DNA of 64,000 nucleotides from Durusdinium trenchii (taxonomy: Eukaryota > Sar > Dinophyceae > Suessiales > Symbiodiniaceae). The first letter of the stretch is position 1; each line of letters starts with the position of its first letter. Location: the NCBI GenBank assembly GCA_963970005.1, contig CAXAMN010005258.1, forward strand, positions 186,001 through 250,000, written 5' to 3'. The translations under genes were made by a program, and so were the position numbers. Shown here one piece after another: positions 53,401 to 58,800 of this stretch. Under the pieces are notes generated by a model that saw only the letters and a list, made by a program, of their open reading frames with translations, had not been told where the DNA came from and did not search any database.

Positions 53401-55889
53401 GCACAAATGGGTCCGGGCTCTCACGGTGAGGCTCCTGTTTGCACCTGTCCTGTGATGGCCCAGGGGCACACTTTTGTTGAAGATTTTGCACACCTCCTGC
53501 CCTACTAAGGAAACCAGTGAAAACATTGCATTTCCATGCATTTCCAATATTTCAGGTGCCTGGTGTTGTATTTGTGTGCCTCCTTTCATCGACCAGTCTG
53601 GCAGCTGAGGTACTTCTTCATCATTGCTGCCACTGTTGCTCAGCTGCAAAGCCGCTGCAGCGGAAGGGTGTTGTTTCATTGAATCGGCATTGCAAGTGGG
53701 TGCAATTGGCACCTCTAGTTACTAGGTTTTGTTGAGCTGTCCGACCACCCGTGCTTGCACCAGTCCATGAATGATACAGGTTAATTCTGTGCTGATTGCC
53801 TGGCAGCCTTGGCCGCCTTGGCCCTAGGTCGGGATCGGCTACTTGCAACTGATCAACATGCACCCCACAGCCGCGCCCATCTTTCCGATGGTGGCAAAGT
53901 CGCATTAGCCATGACTCTAAGGACCAGCAGTAGTAGTATGTTACTCCCTGAGGGTGGCATTAATTGCATTAATTAGCAGCATTGTGACGTCGCTTGAGCA
54001 GCACCCAGCGATTTCGCCAAAGCCTCTCTCTTAAGTCAACAGCTGATACAACTATTCAGTGTATCCTGTTCCGACTAGCATGAACTTCCCGCCTTTTTGT
54101 CGAGATGATTCGCCCTCCATGGATTGCAAAAATGCTGACCCAAACCGACTGTAAAGTCTTGACCGGGATGGCAAAAGACGTATTCGTTGTCGTCGTAAGT
54201 CGTGATCGTGAGAGGTCGTCAGAGGTCGTCCGTGAAGTCGTCAGGTGTCATATGGGATTTGCGGCTATGTGGTCTCCCATTTGTGCATGAATGTGTTCGG
54301 CTTGGCTGTCGACACCTTCCAACAGCAACTAGGCCGAGTGAGAGATCATCAGCAGGTGATGCCATGATACAATGTGAGGCCAACTACTGTCTTCCTTTAA
54401 CATGGCCTGAGCTAAGTGGATTAGACTTGATGTATTTGTTCAGTGCATATATTCCGGCTCAGGAGTAAACCCTCTCGAGGTTTGGTGCATGCTGGTTTGC
54501 CCAATATGTTTGTCAATTTGACGAGGGCATCATGTGGTCGGAAGAAGGTCTGGAACACAAGGACTTCATTTACTCTTGAGTCGGGCGCGCCAGCCATAGA
54601 TACAAGGAGCCAAAATAGTTAAATAAAGCAAAAATAAAGCAAAAAAGAGCAAAAGGTAAAGCAAACAAAAAAGCACAAAAATGTAGCTGTGCGTGTTTGT
54701 CGCGGTCTTTTTCGCTTTATTTTCACATTTTGTCATTTTGTTCGCTTTGTTTTCCTTTTTTTTGCTTTTGTTACGCTTTTTTTTCCGTTTTTCCCTAGGA
54801 GCGTACAGCAAATATTGCTCACGGCTAAAGTCCGCATAAGTGCAGAAGTGGTACCAGAAAAAAAAGCAATCAAACAGCAAAACACATGCAAAAACAAAGC
54901 AAATTGTGCTGCTTTTGCATTTTCATTTGCTTTTGTTTCGCTTTTTGTTTCACAAAAATAGTTATTTGATGGTTGGTCATGTATGGCTGCCATTGCCCAA
55001 CACAAATTTACTCACTTATACTAGAGTAGGTGCATGGTATAATTTACTGGCACTTTGGACTGCTCCGTGAACTTTCTTTCGAACCAGGGGCTGGTGCTCG
55101 GGGCAAACATGGATGCGCTAGATGCCTGCGAACCTGACCCATAACACTTCCAACAGTGTGTAAGAGTCACCGATCTTCACCAATGCTCCGATCGCTAGTG
55201 CCGGCAGCTTTTGACGGCAGTTGCTTTTTGCTTTCGACCAATGTTGGTCGATCAGTTCGGTCAGATTGGTCTGAAGCATTTCTTGTTTCGGTCTGAGCAG
55301 TTTAGGGTGGTGTCCGGCGGTTGAGGTGCTTCCTCCTGTGCGAAGAAGAGAAGGACAAGATTGAAGGTGAGCCAGGGTGCAAGAAGGGGCCATGCCCAGT
55401 GGACGCGATCCTTTTTCAAAAGTTTGCGACAGTCAGTAGAACCAGTTAGTGCAAGAAAGGGTGATAGACATAGACCGTCGGCCCGAATGAAGAAGCAGAG
55501 AATTCCAGGACGGATTTGTGAATGTGTTTGACAAGTTAGGTCAGGTTGCATTTGTTGGCACTGCGCCAAAAACAGTGGATAGATTTGGGACAACTTTGTG
55601 TATGTATAATACGGTATAACATAACCAACAAACACCCTCAGCCTCACACAAAGCTTTGGCTATGTCAGGACCACATGGGGGACTGGCATACCTGGCCCAC
55701 CACCAGTGGTATGCCTGGCCTTCAATGGCCTGTGAGGGGGACCACCGAAGTCGTCAAGATATGTTGAGTCCCTGCATTGGCACTTGGGCATCTCGAGGCC
55801 AGCATGATTTCGTCCCCACGCAGATGCTGAAGATCCTTCAGCTGAAGCCTTTGGAACAGCAAGGTTCCAAAGATATGGACAAGGAATAG
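32433..55889 (+). CDS. SLC44 choline transporter-like gene, copy C (multi-exon locus)
   Basis: A second colinear CTL gene on the + strand, with about 17 exons from the extracellular loop (WQECQPIGVLRPVC) through helices (AVVAALWIGLW, FAVSFFMLLWNN, YHFGSLAFGSF), the NAYIQIALTGANFC signature, AFFLILNNALRFGAVALL and a terminal exon with a stop. Splice phases match across most junctions. Exon content parallels copy A, but several introns differ in presence or position, which indicates intron gain or loss after duplication. One intron contains a whole lectin gene, another contains retroelement 2. The exon for the FGLAVD block was not found, so the 3' part is uncertain. Confidence 0.75.
32786..32897 (+). 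CDS. SLC44 copy C exon: STIWCFTSDSEV...RPVCQN
   Basis: Encodes GQASTIWCFTSDSEV, then LWQECQPIGVLRPVCQN. It corresponds to copy A exons 1 and 2 fused without the intron. GC donor at 32898-32899 splits a Gly codon. An alternative acceptor would start it at 32807. Confidence 0.7.
34067..34124 (+). CDS. SLC44 copy C exon: GYAVTDESIRTVLEPLG
   Basis: Acceptor CCGAG at 34062-34066. Encodes (G)YAVTDESIRTVLEPLGVE. It ends at a consensus GTGAGT donor. Copy A reads GYAVTSEEVRKVLEIAG at this place but has no intron before it. Confidence 0.72.
35463..35535 (+). CDS. SLC44 copy C exon: RIREAIAINKVAAIFV
   Basis: Acceptor GAG at 35460-35462. A short hydrophobic end (LLILCFCS) is followed by RIREAIAINKVAAIFV. 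GC donor at 35536-35537; phase 0 join to ASNPVVIVV. Confidence 0.7.
36038..36076 (+). CDS. SLC44 copy C 39-bp micro-exon
   Basis: Encodes ASNPVVIVVPLVQ. The bases CAGGCGGTG occur at both ends of the following intron, so the donor is GC and the acceptor AG. Copy A has the same junction without an intron (PIVQAVVG). Confidence 0.68.
36410..36493 (+). CDS. SLC44 copy C exon: AVVAALWIGLWVFFASFLLS
   Basis: Encodes AVVAALWIGLWVFFASFLLS, then QVPENYTPT. It spans the position where copy A has its 1.7-kb intron between SQ and VP. The 3' boundary is uncertain. Confidence 0.7.
37855..38315. repeat. Direct repeats in AT-rich intron sequence
   Basis: A roughly 55-bp unit (GTAGTATTGCAAA, GCAGGCCAAAAAGCAT, TTATTGACACATG) occurs at about 38148-38201 and 38261-38312, period about 113 bp. 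A further shared piece, AAAGGGAAAGCACAAGG, is at about 37841-37857 and 38117-38133. The rest of 36494-39379 shows no exon that I can support. Confidence 0.75.
39380..39426 (+). CDS. SLC44 copy C exon: DDDNCDLVNGTYHCW
   Basis: Acceptor TGCAG at 39375-39379. Encodes DDDNCDLVNGTYHCW plus two bases of Arg. GC donor at 39427-39428. Aligns with DEDNC...ACW of copy A. Confidence 0.65.
39783..39852 (+). CDS. SLC44 copy C exon: CAQPRYAFDVRFAVSFF
   Basis: First base completes Arg, then CAQPRYAFDVRFAVSFFMLL and WNN. It covers three separate copy A exons. GC donor, with the bases GCCT repeated at the next exon start. Confidence 0.75.
40096..40137 (+). CDS. SLC44 copy C exon: AFNIACGQFIVAGA
   Basis: Fourteen codons, AFNIACGQFIVAGA, in phase 0 on both sides, with GT donor GTTCTT. 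Matches ALNIAIGQCIIAGA of copy A. Confidence 0.7.
40303..40350 (+). CDS. SLC44 copy C exon: WFFTPNSEKGKKG
   Basis: Encodes AAAWFFTPNSEKGKKG between AG (40301-40302) and a GT donor. Nearly identical to the copy A loop exon. Confidence 0.72.
40539..40618 (+). CDS. SLC44 copy C exon: SLFWAFRYHFGSLAFGSF
   Basis: Encodes SLFWAFRYHFGSLAFGSF, then IIAVVEFI, with GT donor GTATAC. In copy A an intron splits the Arg codon between NVF and YHLG; here it is continuous. Confidence 0.8.
40810..40849 (+). CDS. SLC44 copy C exon: LYLQKQAEAQKNR
   Basis: First base completes Arg; encodes LYLQKQAEAQKNR. GC donor at 40850-40851. Confidence 0.75.
41147..41220 (+). CDS. SLC44 copy C exon: CCLWCLEKFIKFINK
   Basis: Encodes VMVCILRITRCCLWCLEKF, then IKFIN plus two bases of Lys. 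GT donor GTCACC. The following intron (41221-44330) houses the lectin gene. Confidence 0.78.
42035..42055 (+). promoter_or_regulatory. Possible relict of the dinoflagellate spliced leader
   Basis: TAGCTTGGCCTTGGCTCGAAG lies 28 bp upstream of the lectin ATG. It resembles the 3' part of the conserved 22-nt dinoflagellate spliced leader (TAGCC...TTGGCTCAAG), with an insertion and some changes. In a gene, such a relict indicates reinsertion of a trans-spliced mRNA. Confidence 0.4.
42084..42755 (+). CDS. Intronless membrane-anchored beta-trefoil (ricin-B-type) lectin-like protein
   Basis: A 223-residue single-exon frame. The start ATG at 42084 has a good context (GCCATGG) and follows a possible leader relict; an upstream non-ATG extension is possible but less likely. 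A hydrophobic segment (FPILVLGIGVCLTAVAGVL, about residues 37-55) predicts a signal anchor. The rest, about residues 75-223, shows three trefoil-like repeats ending VVQLRPCNEHGNHIKWHF, LQLWKCEDWNQDQLLQI and VQIWTYGKHQLFYDS, with LCLDV and YFVDVKDGN strands. The family binds carbohydrate with such folds; no enzymatic or toxin chain is attached. It lies wholly inside an intron of SLC44 copy C on the same strand. The lack of introns contrasts with its host gene. Confidence 0.72.
   Translation: MAGEDLENLTFLREEGLMGGARSLELLPHGAAACSRFPILVLGIGVCLTAVAGVLRNGYVRAVNDITATQQKIEHACDGKGCFGEGQGSKLTFNGMCVGVDPNHVRNGAVVQLRPCNEHGNHIKWHFTGLHGQEGKLHIKANRSLCLDVKGHLFHPQTPLQLWKCEDWNQDQLLQISTAPGDRYRLGWSRHPNYFVDVKDGNNASWTLVQIWTYGKHQLFYDS
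42756..44330. other. Intron remainder of SLC44 copy C
   Basis: No coding segment, array or mobile-element end seen. Short frames on both strands lack motifs. Confidence 0.4.
44331..44388 (+). CDS. SLC44 copy C exon: NAYIQIALTGANFCTAAKK
   Basis: Diagnostic CTL block NAYIQIALTGANFCTAAKK, acceptor CCAG at 44327-44330, GC donor. Joins in phase to AFFLILNN at 53003, across the intron that holds retroelement 2. Confidence 0.82.
44558..44757 (+). repeat. 5' LTR of retroelement 2
   Basis: 200 bp starting TGTGAAGTGCACG and ending CTTCGCA, identical to 52788-52987. Includes a GC-rich alternating CGCGCG stretch. The gag frame is open from an ATG at 44626 within it. Confidence 0.96.
44759..44777 (+). 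promoter_or_regulatory. Primer binding site of retroelement 2
   Basis: TGGTAGCGGAGCC begins one base after the LTR and is identical to the 13-base site of retroelement 1. A GC-rich inverted repeat (GGAGCCTCCC / GGGAGGCTCC) overlaps it and could fold. Confidence 0.78.
44941..46335 (+). CDS. Retroelement 2 gag
   Basis: A 464-residue nucleocapsid/capsid precursor if the ATG at 44941 is used. An earlier ATG (44626, in the LTR) would add about 105 residues including a hydrophobic, signal-like stretch (AIAFLAFAVLALTLW), but the transcript start and the primer site make the downstream ATG more plausible. Helical capsid region FVPLFSGQPSDYREWRQRIQ, RAPGQTLLTYVNDHEEAYRR and LVTLKAPSLEKTSVIEAFYL; an acidic Asp/Glu/Tyr stretch; a Gly/Lys linker; then a perfect zinc knuckle CLRCGQQGHWAANC (C-x2-C-x4-H-x4-C). 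After about 60 more codons the frame stops. Gag coats the RNA in virus-like particles. Confidence 0.88.
   Translation: MSGQRHRQQHQRKTSAPATGSMATSSSAKEDSTFADIRDSFVPLFSGQPSDYREWRQRIQLYHRKMVLSKRSAESVINVVSSFKGVVWRLFEDWPLERLEKDGAFEEVLKVLDGNFSYDERVQLPNDFEGYFNLLQRAPGQTLLTYVNDHEEAYRRLLQHKVTLPESVQGWHLLRRASLTREQRQLVTLKAPSLEKTSVIEAFYLIMGQDYKGGGWNHDRNKKFGKWGSNKAFAAQDDWEDADDWGDEAGYYEDDNYPEEAYEEENYDFDYDAGYYGDEPWPDSSETGLDPEQMAEEFDTAFASYTDARRRFNELKMARGYLPVVALTDNQTLAAGSGSPSSSPTSRKGKGKGGGKTKGKGKSNTIRYPPSSGGKSDPKGRAKANMTCLRCGQQGHWAANCPQGSAASKSTGQKRPAPTEGMAHLIDNEITMIIFEDHLGHERPATPPPSRSWSLATFSSCGLR
46266..50597 (+). CDS. Retroelement 2 pol (integrase, reverse transcriptase, RNase H)
   Basis: Open from 46266 and overlapping gag in another frame, so expression needs a -1-type frameshift or splicing; the first usable codon noted is TTG at 46296 (1433 codons to the stop). 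Numbering from there: zinc module H25/H30/C58/C61 (KLHRNLGHP, CVAC). Integrase catalytic Asp at 88/89 (QADDVFW), Asp147 (TDEGRGW) and Glu183 (VERRHAVLR), with 35 residues between the last two. A low-complexity Pro/Ala/Gln linker at about 430-560. RT with TADVSTAFLQGR, KPCYGQIDAPRGWY and MHVDDLLG near 980; RNase H with CFFDAGFSTRADGS, SSLGAEAQSGG, ITDAKALYDS and SDRQIADGLTK. All catalytic residues are present. The last 17 codons come from a nested TIR element. No protease. Confidence 0.93.
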   Translation, partial: KTGYTTSEQKLVTGNLLKLRTSVKQDAIRTVQKLHRNLGHPAPKELEELLAARGASDQVLEAARTYVCVACAKYKKPADAAPAAMPTTATFNQTVQADDVFWLRRGATKFPIVSMVDVATRFTVAMLLRNEQSEELVKAFQRGWLAMFGPPQHLITDEGRGWLSREFEEWTAGHDIFHEVAPGEAYERLSIVERRHAVLRKALEVYCDEYKHFNAAGIKEALVYVVPQLNAVTSVSGFSPSQWVLGYQPQLSGSLLTERLNPAQFGGHEDFEINLARHSTAQKAMIEADADRRLRRALGAKYRGLNAEYSLGQKVWFWRDARQPDLVKIRWLGPAQVVMKEHKADSEGQQRVHVYWLAYKTQLIRCAPHHVRADIKSIGHALDDAQQALSTVQQLRSRGVTRYYDLHRLNKRTLAEIESDDQHDDPDGDVMEDSEHEMAPPRQRPRLLLPDAPRPDAPEAPPQVAAGEYTPTSPANSAVAQLAEQMAEQQAAQAEQNTATSTAAAADTNNPGTTATDPEMLPRVPSELDSVSEPSEEPPAQSAQPTPHASRPQLDPATAALYEPQHEAETFAQRRTRLNRQETLSFAPWRTRPAHAAIAPYNAEHSSSAPTPPATDDLAGQAFYLDDLDTKMLPTGWRMDEHGFLQLSDKETDYWEIRAGCLIRHHRVPRLPLSQLPKDCPVDATKLDTIRVTLIHQPGGKSRLFTDDGLEHSPPPMVNGTWTGATIYQLNGDTRKELAMYAGPHHHHVSAKQQGKDQKLARQKKFKKEKGGVNERLLGPHERAMFKEAKVKELKSFFDHHVWVFESVREADPARTLTSRILLKWSKNPDGSPRAKARLIVRGFADPDALAGSIETSSPTTTRLSRSMLLSLSATMNWNMWTADVSTAFLQGRSQDRKLWVKLPSEALALLGADEDTRMLLLKPCYGQIDAPRGWYLEVVERLTKMGLRQHALDPCAFLVYELDDPNYDASDPGHEMVNSFGDHRMVGMIIMHVDDLLGTGCPHSPRYQAVVEMLKNNFSFREWKEEQAVLEYCGCELEKTNSGGRKLHQTKYMEKVKPINYDKKRSTTDSLHEREVTQLRGLLGSLQWPAVQTSPHLQCSTSLMAAHVNHGTVSTLAECNRLLKFAKDNKDIGLTYNHLGPLSKLRLLCFFDAGFSTRADGSSQGGYIMMLVNEDLMHSDEEGEYHIIDWRSFRTPRIARSSLGAEAQSGGQASDAVDFACRYWHHLLEPAMCLKDLLGVTSTLKPVMITDAKALYDSFHREATSSSVVDKRVSLEIRVMKERLLELGGTLKWMSSDRQIADGLTKDSARSLMSSRLRHQRLKLTWDPEYKAMKKKSKAERSQALAETTSGFENMEKHGMNGAPNPEEHEVHERVHELPHEIPESGMSEYVNFVSNEAALVYVLASSHVAGRQQNVKKGRISNVTGMDPLVIPSYNLGQVRL
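51065..51240. repeat. TCCTGGCTGCCAGGA palindrome series in nested element
   Basis: Four near-palindromic units (CCTGGCTGCCAGGA, again, CCTGGCTGGCAGGA, CCTGGAAACCAGGA) spaced 40-60 bp apart. Each can fold into a small hairpin. Confidence 0.8.
51260..51420. repeat. ACAGAGGTA tandem and inverted repeat in nested element
   Basis: Many copies of ACAGAGGTA or GCAGAGGTA on one side and of the complementary TACCTCTG on the other, around the axis GCCCTAGGCAGGGG (about 51329). The two arms (about 51290-51328 and 51340-51385) can form a long hairpin. The open frames here are by-products of the repeat. Confidence 0.85.
51715..51842. repeat. GCGGTGGTCCG repeats in nested element
   Basis: GCGGTGGTCCG occurs three times, each followed by a T-rich stretch, and the longer unit TTTTGTTTGGCGGTGGTCCGC occurs twice. 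Confidence 0.8.
52101..52763 (+). pseudogene. Retroelement 2 post-pol region: membrane segment, coiled part and Cys/His domain
   Basis: A frame that continues pol if the nested element is removed. It encodes a hydrophobic Leu-rich start (WVLWLLLLQHA), an acidic/Pro spacer, then a strong membrane-spanning segment (LYVMAGLLCLVLLMVF) ending at TAG (52245-52247). The same frame stays open after the TAG to a stop at 52763. It covers a Glu/Gln/Arg-rich helical part (LRELLKAEQDRSAQFRAAAA) and a Cys/His cluster (HGECWHFDTCHCAE, LRHCAYC) that may bind metal. There is no good ATG for a separate protein (first candidate starts are GTG). It may be a read-through extension of pol or a decayed third gene. 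Confidence 0.6.
52788..52987 (+). repeat. 3' LTR of retroelement 2
   Basis: Identical to 44558-44757. The sequence just before it (GGCAAAGCACCACCGG) is not a clear polypurine tract. Confidence 0.96.
53003..53092 (+). CDS. SLC44 copy C exon: AFFLILNNALRFGAVALLG
   Basis: Encodes AFFLILNNALRFGAVALLG, then SVINLVGLLGG, covering two copy A exons. The acceptor AG (53001-53002) lies only 10 bp from the target duplication of retroelement 2. The 3' end is approximate. Confidence 0.78.
53828..53881 (+). CDS. SLC44 copy C exon: GIGYLQLINMHPTAAPIFPM
   Basis: Acceptor CTAG at 53824-53827. Encodes VGIGYLQLINMHPTAAPIFP and M, with a GTGGCA donor. Matches GYLFLQALHPDMAFVIPLLM of copy A. Confidence 0.65.
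54615..54960. repeat. AAAGC/GCTTT repeats forming inverted arms
   Basis: A-rich repeats of GCAAAA/AAAGC (about 54618-54685) are followed by the complementary TTTTGC/GCTTT (about 54708-54795). A second pair follows (about 54858-54905 and 54910-54955). Each pair could fold into an imperfect hairpin. No exon was found in 53893-55797 otherwise. Confidence 0.75.
55798..55889 (+). CDS. Probable SLC44 copy C terminal exon
   Basis: After an AG acceptor the frame reads GQHDFVPTQMLKILQLKPLE, then QQGSKDMDKE and TAG. The 'xxDFVP' start parallels GDFVP near the end of copy A and the DGS-F-type tails of CTL proteins. The exon encoding the preceding FGLAVD helix was not found. Confidence 0.5.
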
Positions 55890-58800
55890 CTGCGACACTT
55901 GGCGGGATGTGGTCTCTTCAAGAGCTGTCCCGGACTCTAGGCTTTCAGATGAATACACTGGGCAAAATATATCACAACGAAGCTTTGTTTTCATGAACGC
56001 GGCCACCATGTTGATTGCAAAAGGAAGCCTACACCACAGCTTGTGTGCCCCCCCCCCACCGGTGGCGGGTGCTCGTAGTTTGGGTAGTCATGGCTTGGCA
56101 TTTGCAGCTGAGGTGGCCAAGGTGATCAATGGCGAGGGATTCTGACGGCGAAGGATGAAGACTACTTTGACTATCTTTGACTACTGGTGAGAACGAACTG
56201 GTGAGTTTACAAAAAACATGGTGTGTGGAAGTGTCTTCCATAATCTATAATATACTGTAATCATTTCGTAGAATTGAGGCCGCTTGTTGCGCTCTCCGCC
56301 TCACAAATAAGGCACCAGATCCAAGAGAGATGTTTGGTTTTCATCCCGAGCTGCTGTTATCTTTGGGATGTTTTTCGAGAGCCCAAGGCTTCCTACATCT
56401 CTCACGTAGCCTCTTGAAAAGAGCCTGCTAAGTCTTCCCTGAGAATGAATATCGACACATTCGGATACCAGCAGACTAGCGCAACCACCAGCAGTGAAGA
56501 ACTCTTGAGCAATCTTAGAGTATACCAAACCAGAGATCCATTGGAGCCGAATGTATTCGAATGTTGACCTTCAGGGGAGCACCACTAACGAACGTTCGCC
56601 CGTGCATTCTGTGGAGAAGCTTCGAGCTCATCGGGGCGCTTTTGGGACCTCGAAGCTGTGGGATCGTATTCGGCCCGGAGAAGCCCCATCAACAAAAGTG
56701 CTTGACCTTTGTTGGTTTTTTTCCTGGGCCCATGGTTGATACACAAGCGGGCCATACAAGTCCTTGGATACTTGATGAGCCCCAAGCTTGCATTCACAGG
56801 CTCGAGCGGAATTGTGTGGAATGAGCTAATTACTAACCAACAACCTCACCAGTCTTACATTTGTCACATACTGCAGAAATCTTGCAGCTTCCGCTTCCGA
56901 CCTCTACTCACAAGAAGTTCCATCTGACAAATACCAGCAAGTGTTAGCTCCTTCCATTGTTTTGCCGGCGCTTGCTCAGAGTAGGTGTCCCACGCTGCGC
57001 TTGTTTTTGCTTGCCGCCATGCGGCAAACGATTGCGGTAAAGACGAAAACGGCACCAGCAGATGGATGAAGTTCTCCGGAGAAGCGCCGACCTCCTTTGT
57101 TATTCGCGTCAGCACGTGTTTGCACTTCAGGCATTTGAAGGGCCAATGTCATTGGCACAGGTATTCACACGTTGTACGACACGCGGCTTTGAAAACCAGT
57201 GTCCCACCCGCACGTGGATCGATCAACGGTACGACCGCGGGATGTGCTCGAAGGGAGGCTCGGCCGATCCAAACAGGGCTCGGGTGTTTTTGGGGGACGA
57301 TCCGGAGGCCTTGGATAGTCAGAGATCAGGTAGGCATGAATTCTGAAGGGCCGTTCCCATTTCCACCATAGGCGTCGTTCGGATGCTGGGCCCTGCCATG
57401 AGAAATCCAGCTTTGACGCTCGGCACTGCCTAAGGCGCCGAACTCGCGAGGAGCGTATGGGCCAAAAAGGGGGAGCGAAGACGGCGGCATTGCGAAAGTG
57501 TGGGGTGGCAAAGTGGTCATGGACCAAATCCTCTAATAAAGGTGCTTCGACCCTTTTGCCTGGGTGAGAGCTCGACTGTAGGTTTCAGGAGAGAGCTCTA
57601 CAGGAATGTTGCAGGTGGTCCATCCACAAAACTCTCGCTTTGTTGCTGCCTGATTCAGAGCGGGTTGACTCGAACATTCAGAGATTGTTTATTCAATTGC
57701 TCCTTTTCGCGTCCTGAGCAGCTTGGCATTCAATCTTCAGGCGGTTCCAAGTGTGAGCTCTCTTCATTCGGAGCGTTTAGAGTGGACGCATGAGGTGATC
57801 AATCAGATGTAGGTGGGACATGGTGGGACTCAGATTCACCAAATGGGATCGTCCTTCTACGGCATGAGAATTCACCAAGATCTCCTACCAAAAACGTTGT
57901 TTTCCTATCGTTTCGCCAAGGGAAAACATGGAAAACGACAACTTTGGCCTTTGAAGGCTGCGAGTAGAAAATCAAGGCTGCCACGTGTTTTGAACAGAGC
58001 CATGAAAGATCTTGGTGGATTTGTTCTTTTCTGCACGCGCGCCTGCCTCTCGAGCCATTATATCATATAATTACGATTATTTGTTGAGGGTGTGAGGGTA
58101 AAGTAAAGACATAAGAGCAAGACTCACCAAGATTTGGGTCAAAGCGAGACTGGCAAGAATCAGGCCCATTAACTACGTTAACTATGGCCAAAGCAACCGA
58201 AACGAGAGCACCTGAACAGAATAAATCGGACGAATGCCACGACGAAACCGGAGGGAAGCTCAAACCAAAGTCCTGATGCAGGGAAATCATTGTAAGGATT
58301 TGTAGCCCGCAAGCTTTCGGAAGAGGCGACCATAATATAAACAACACATGAATCATAGCATGGAAATGACGCTGCTTTGTGAAAAGAACTCTTGGACACC
58401 ACCACTCCGCGTCATTGCTTTGAGTGAAACATCTAGAAACACCATGACCCGTGGGTCTCGCGGGTGTCCATTCCCTTGGTCCAGAAAACCAGTGGAAGCG
58501 CGCTCCAAATAGCCTTTTGGGGGAACTTTGCCATTCAAAAGCCTGATGCACCTTTTTCCTCAGCTATGTTTAGGAACATGATGCGAGCTATGTTTGCTTC
58601 AAAGTTTCTTGCAGGTTGATGCGGCCTTGCTTGAACATGCATGACACAAGCTGACACAAGCTGCCGCAGGGATTTAGTTCAAAGTTCTTTGTGTCTCACC
58701 CGGACTCGCGAGTCACGGCCGCCGGATCGCGGCGAGCCCACGATCGCCCAGCCAAGCGTGATTTCCGGGCCGGAAATAGAAGGCCCATGGCTTCTCGGAA

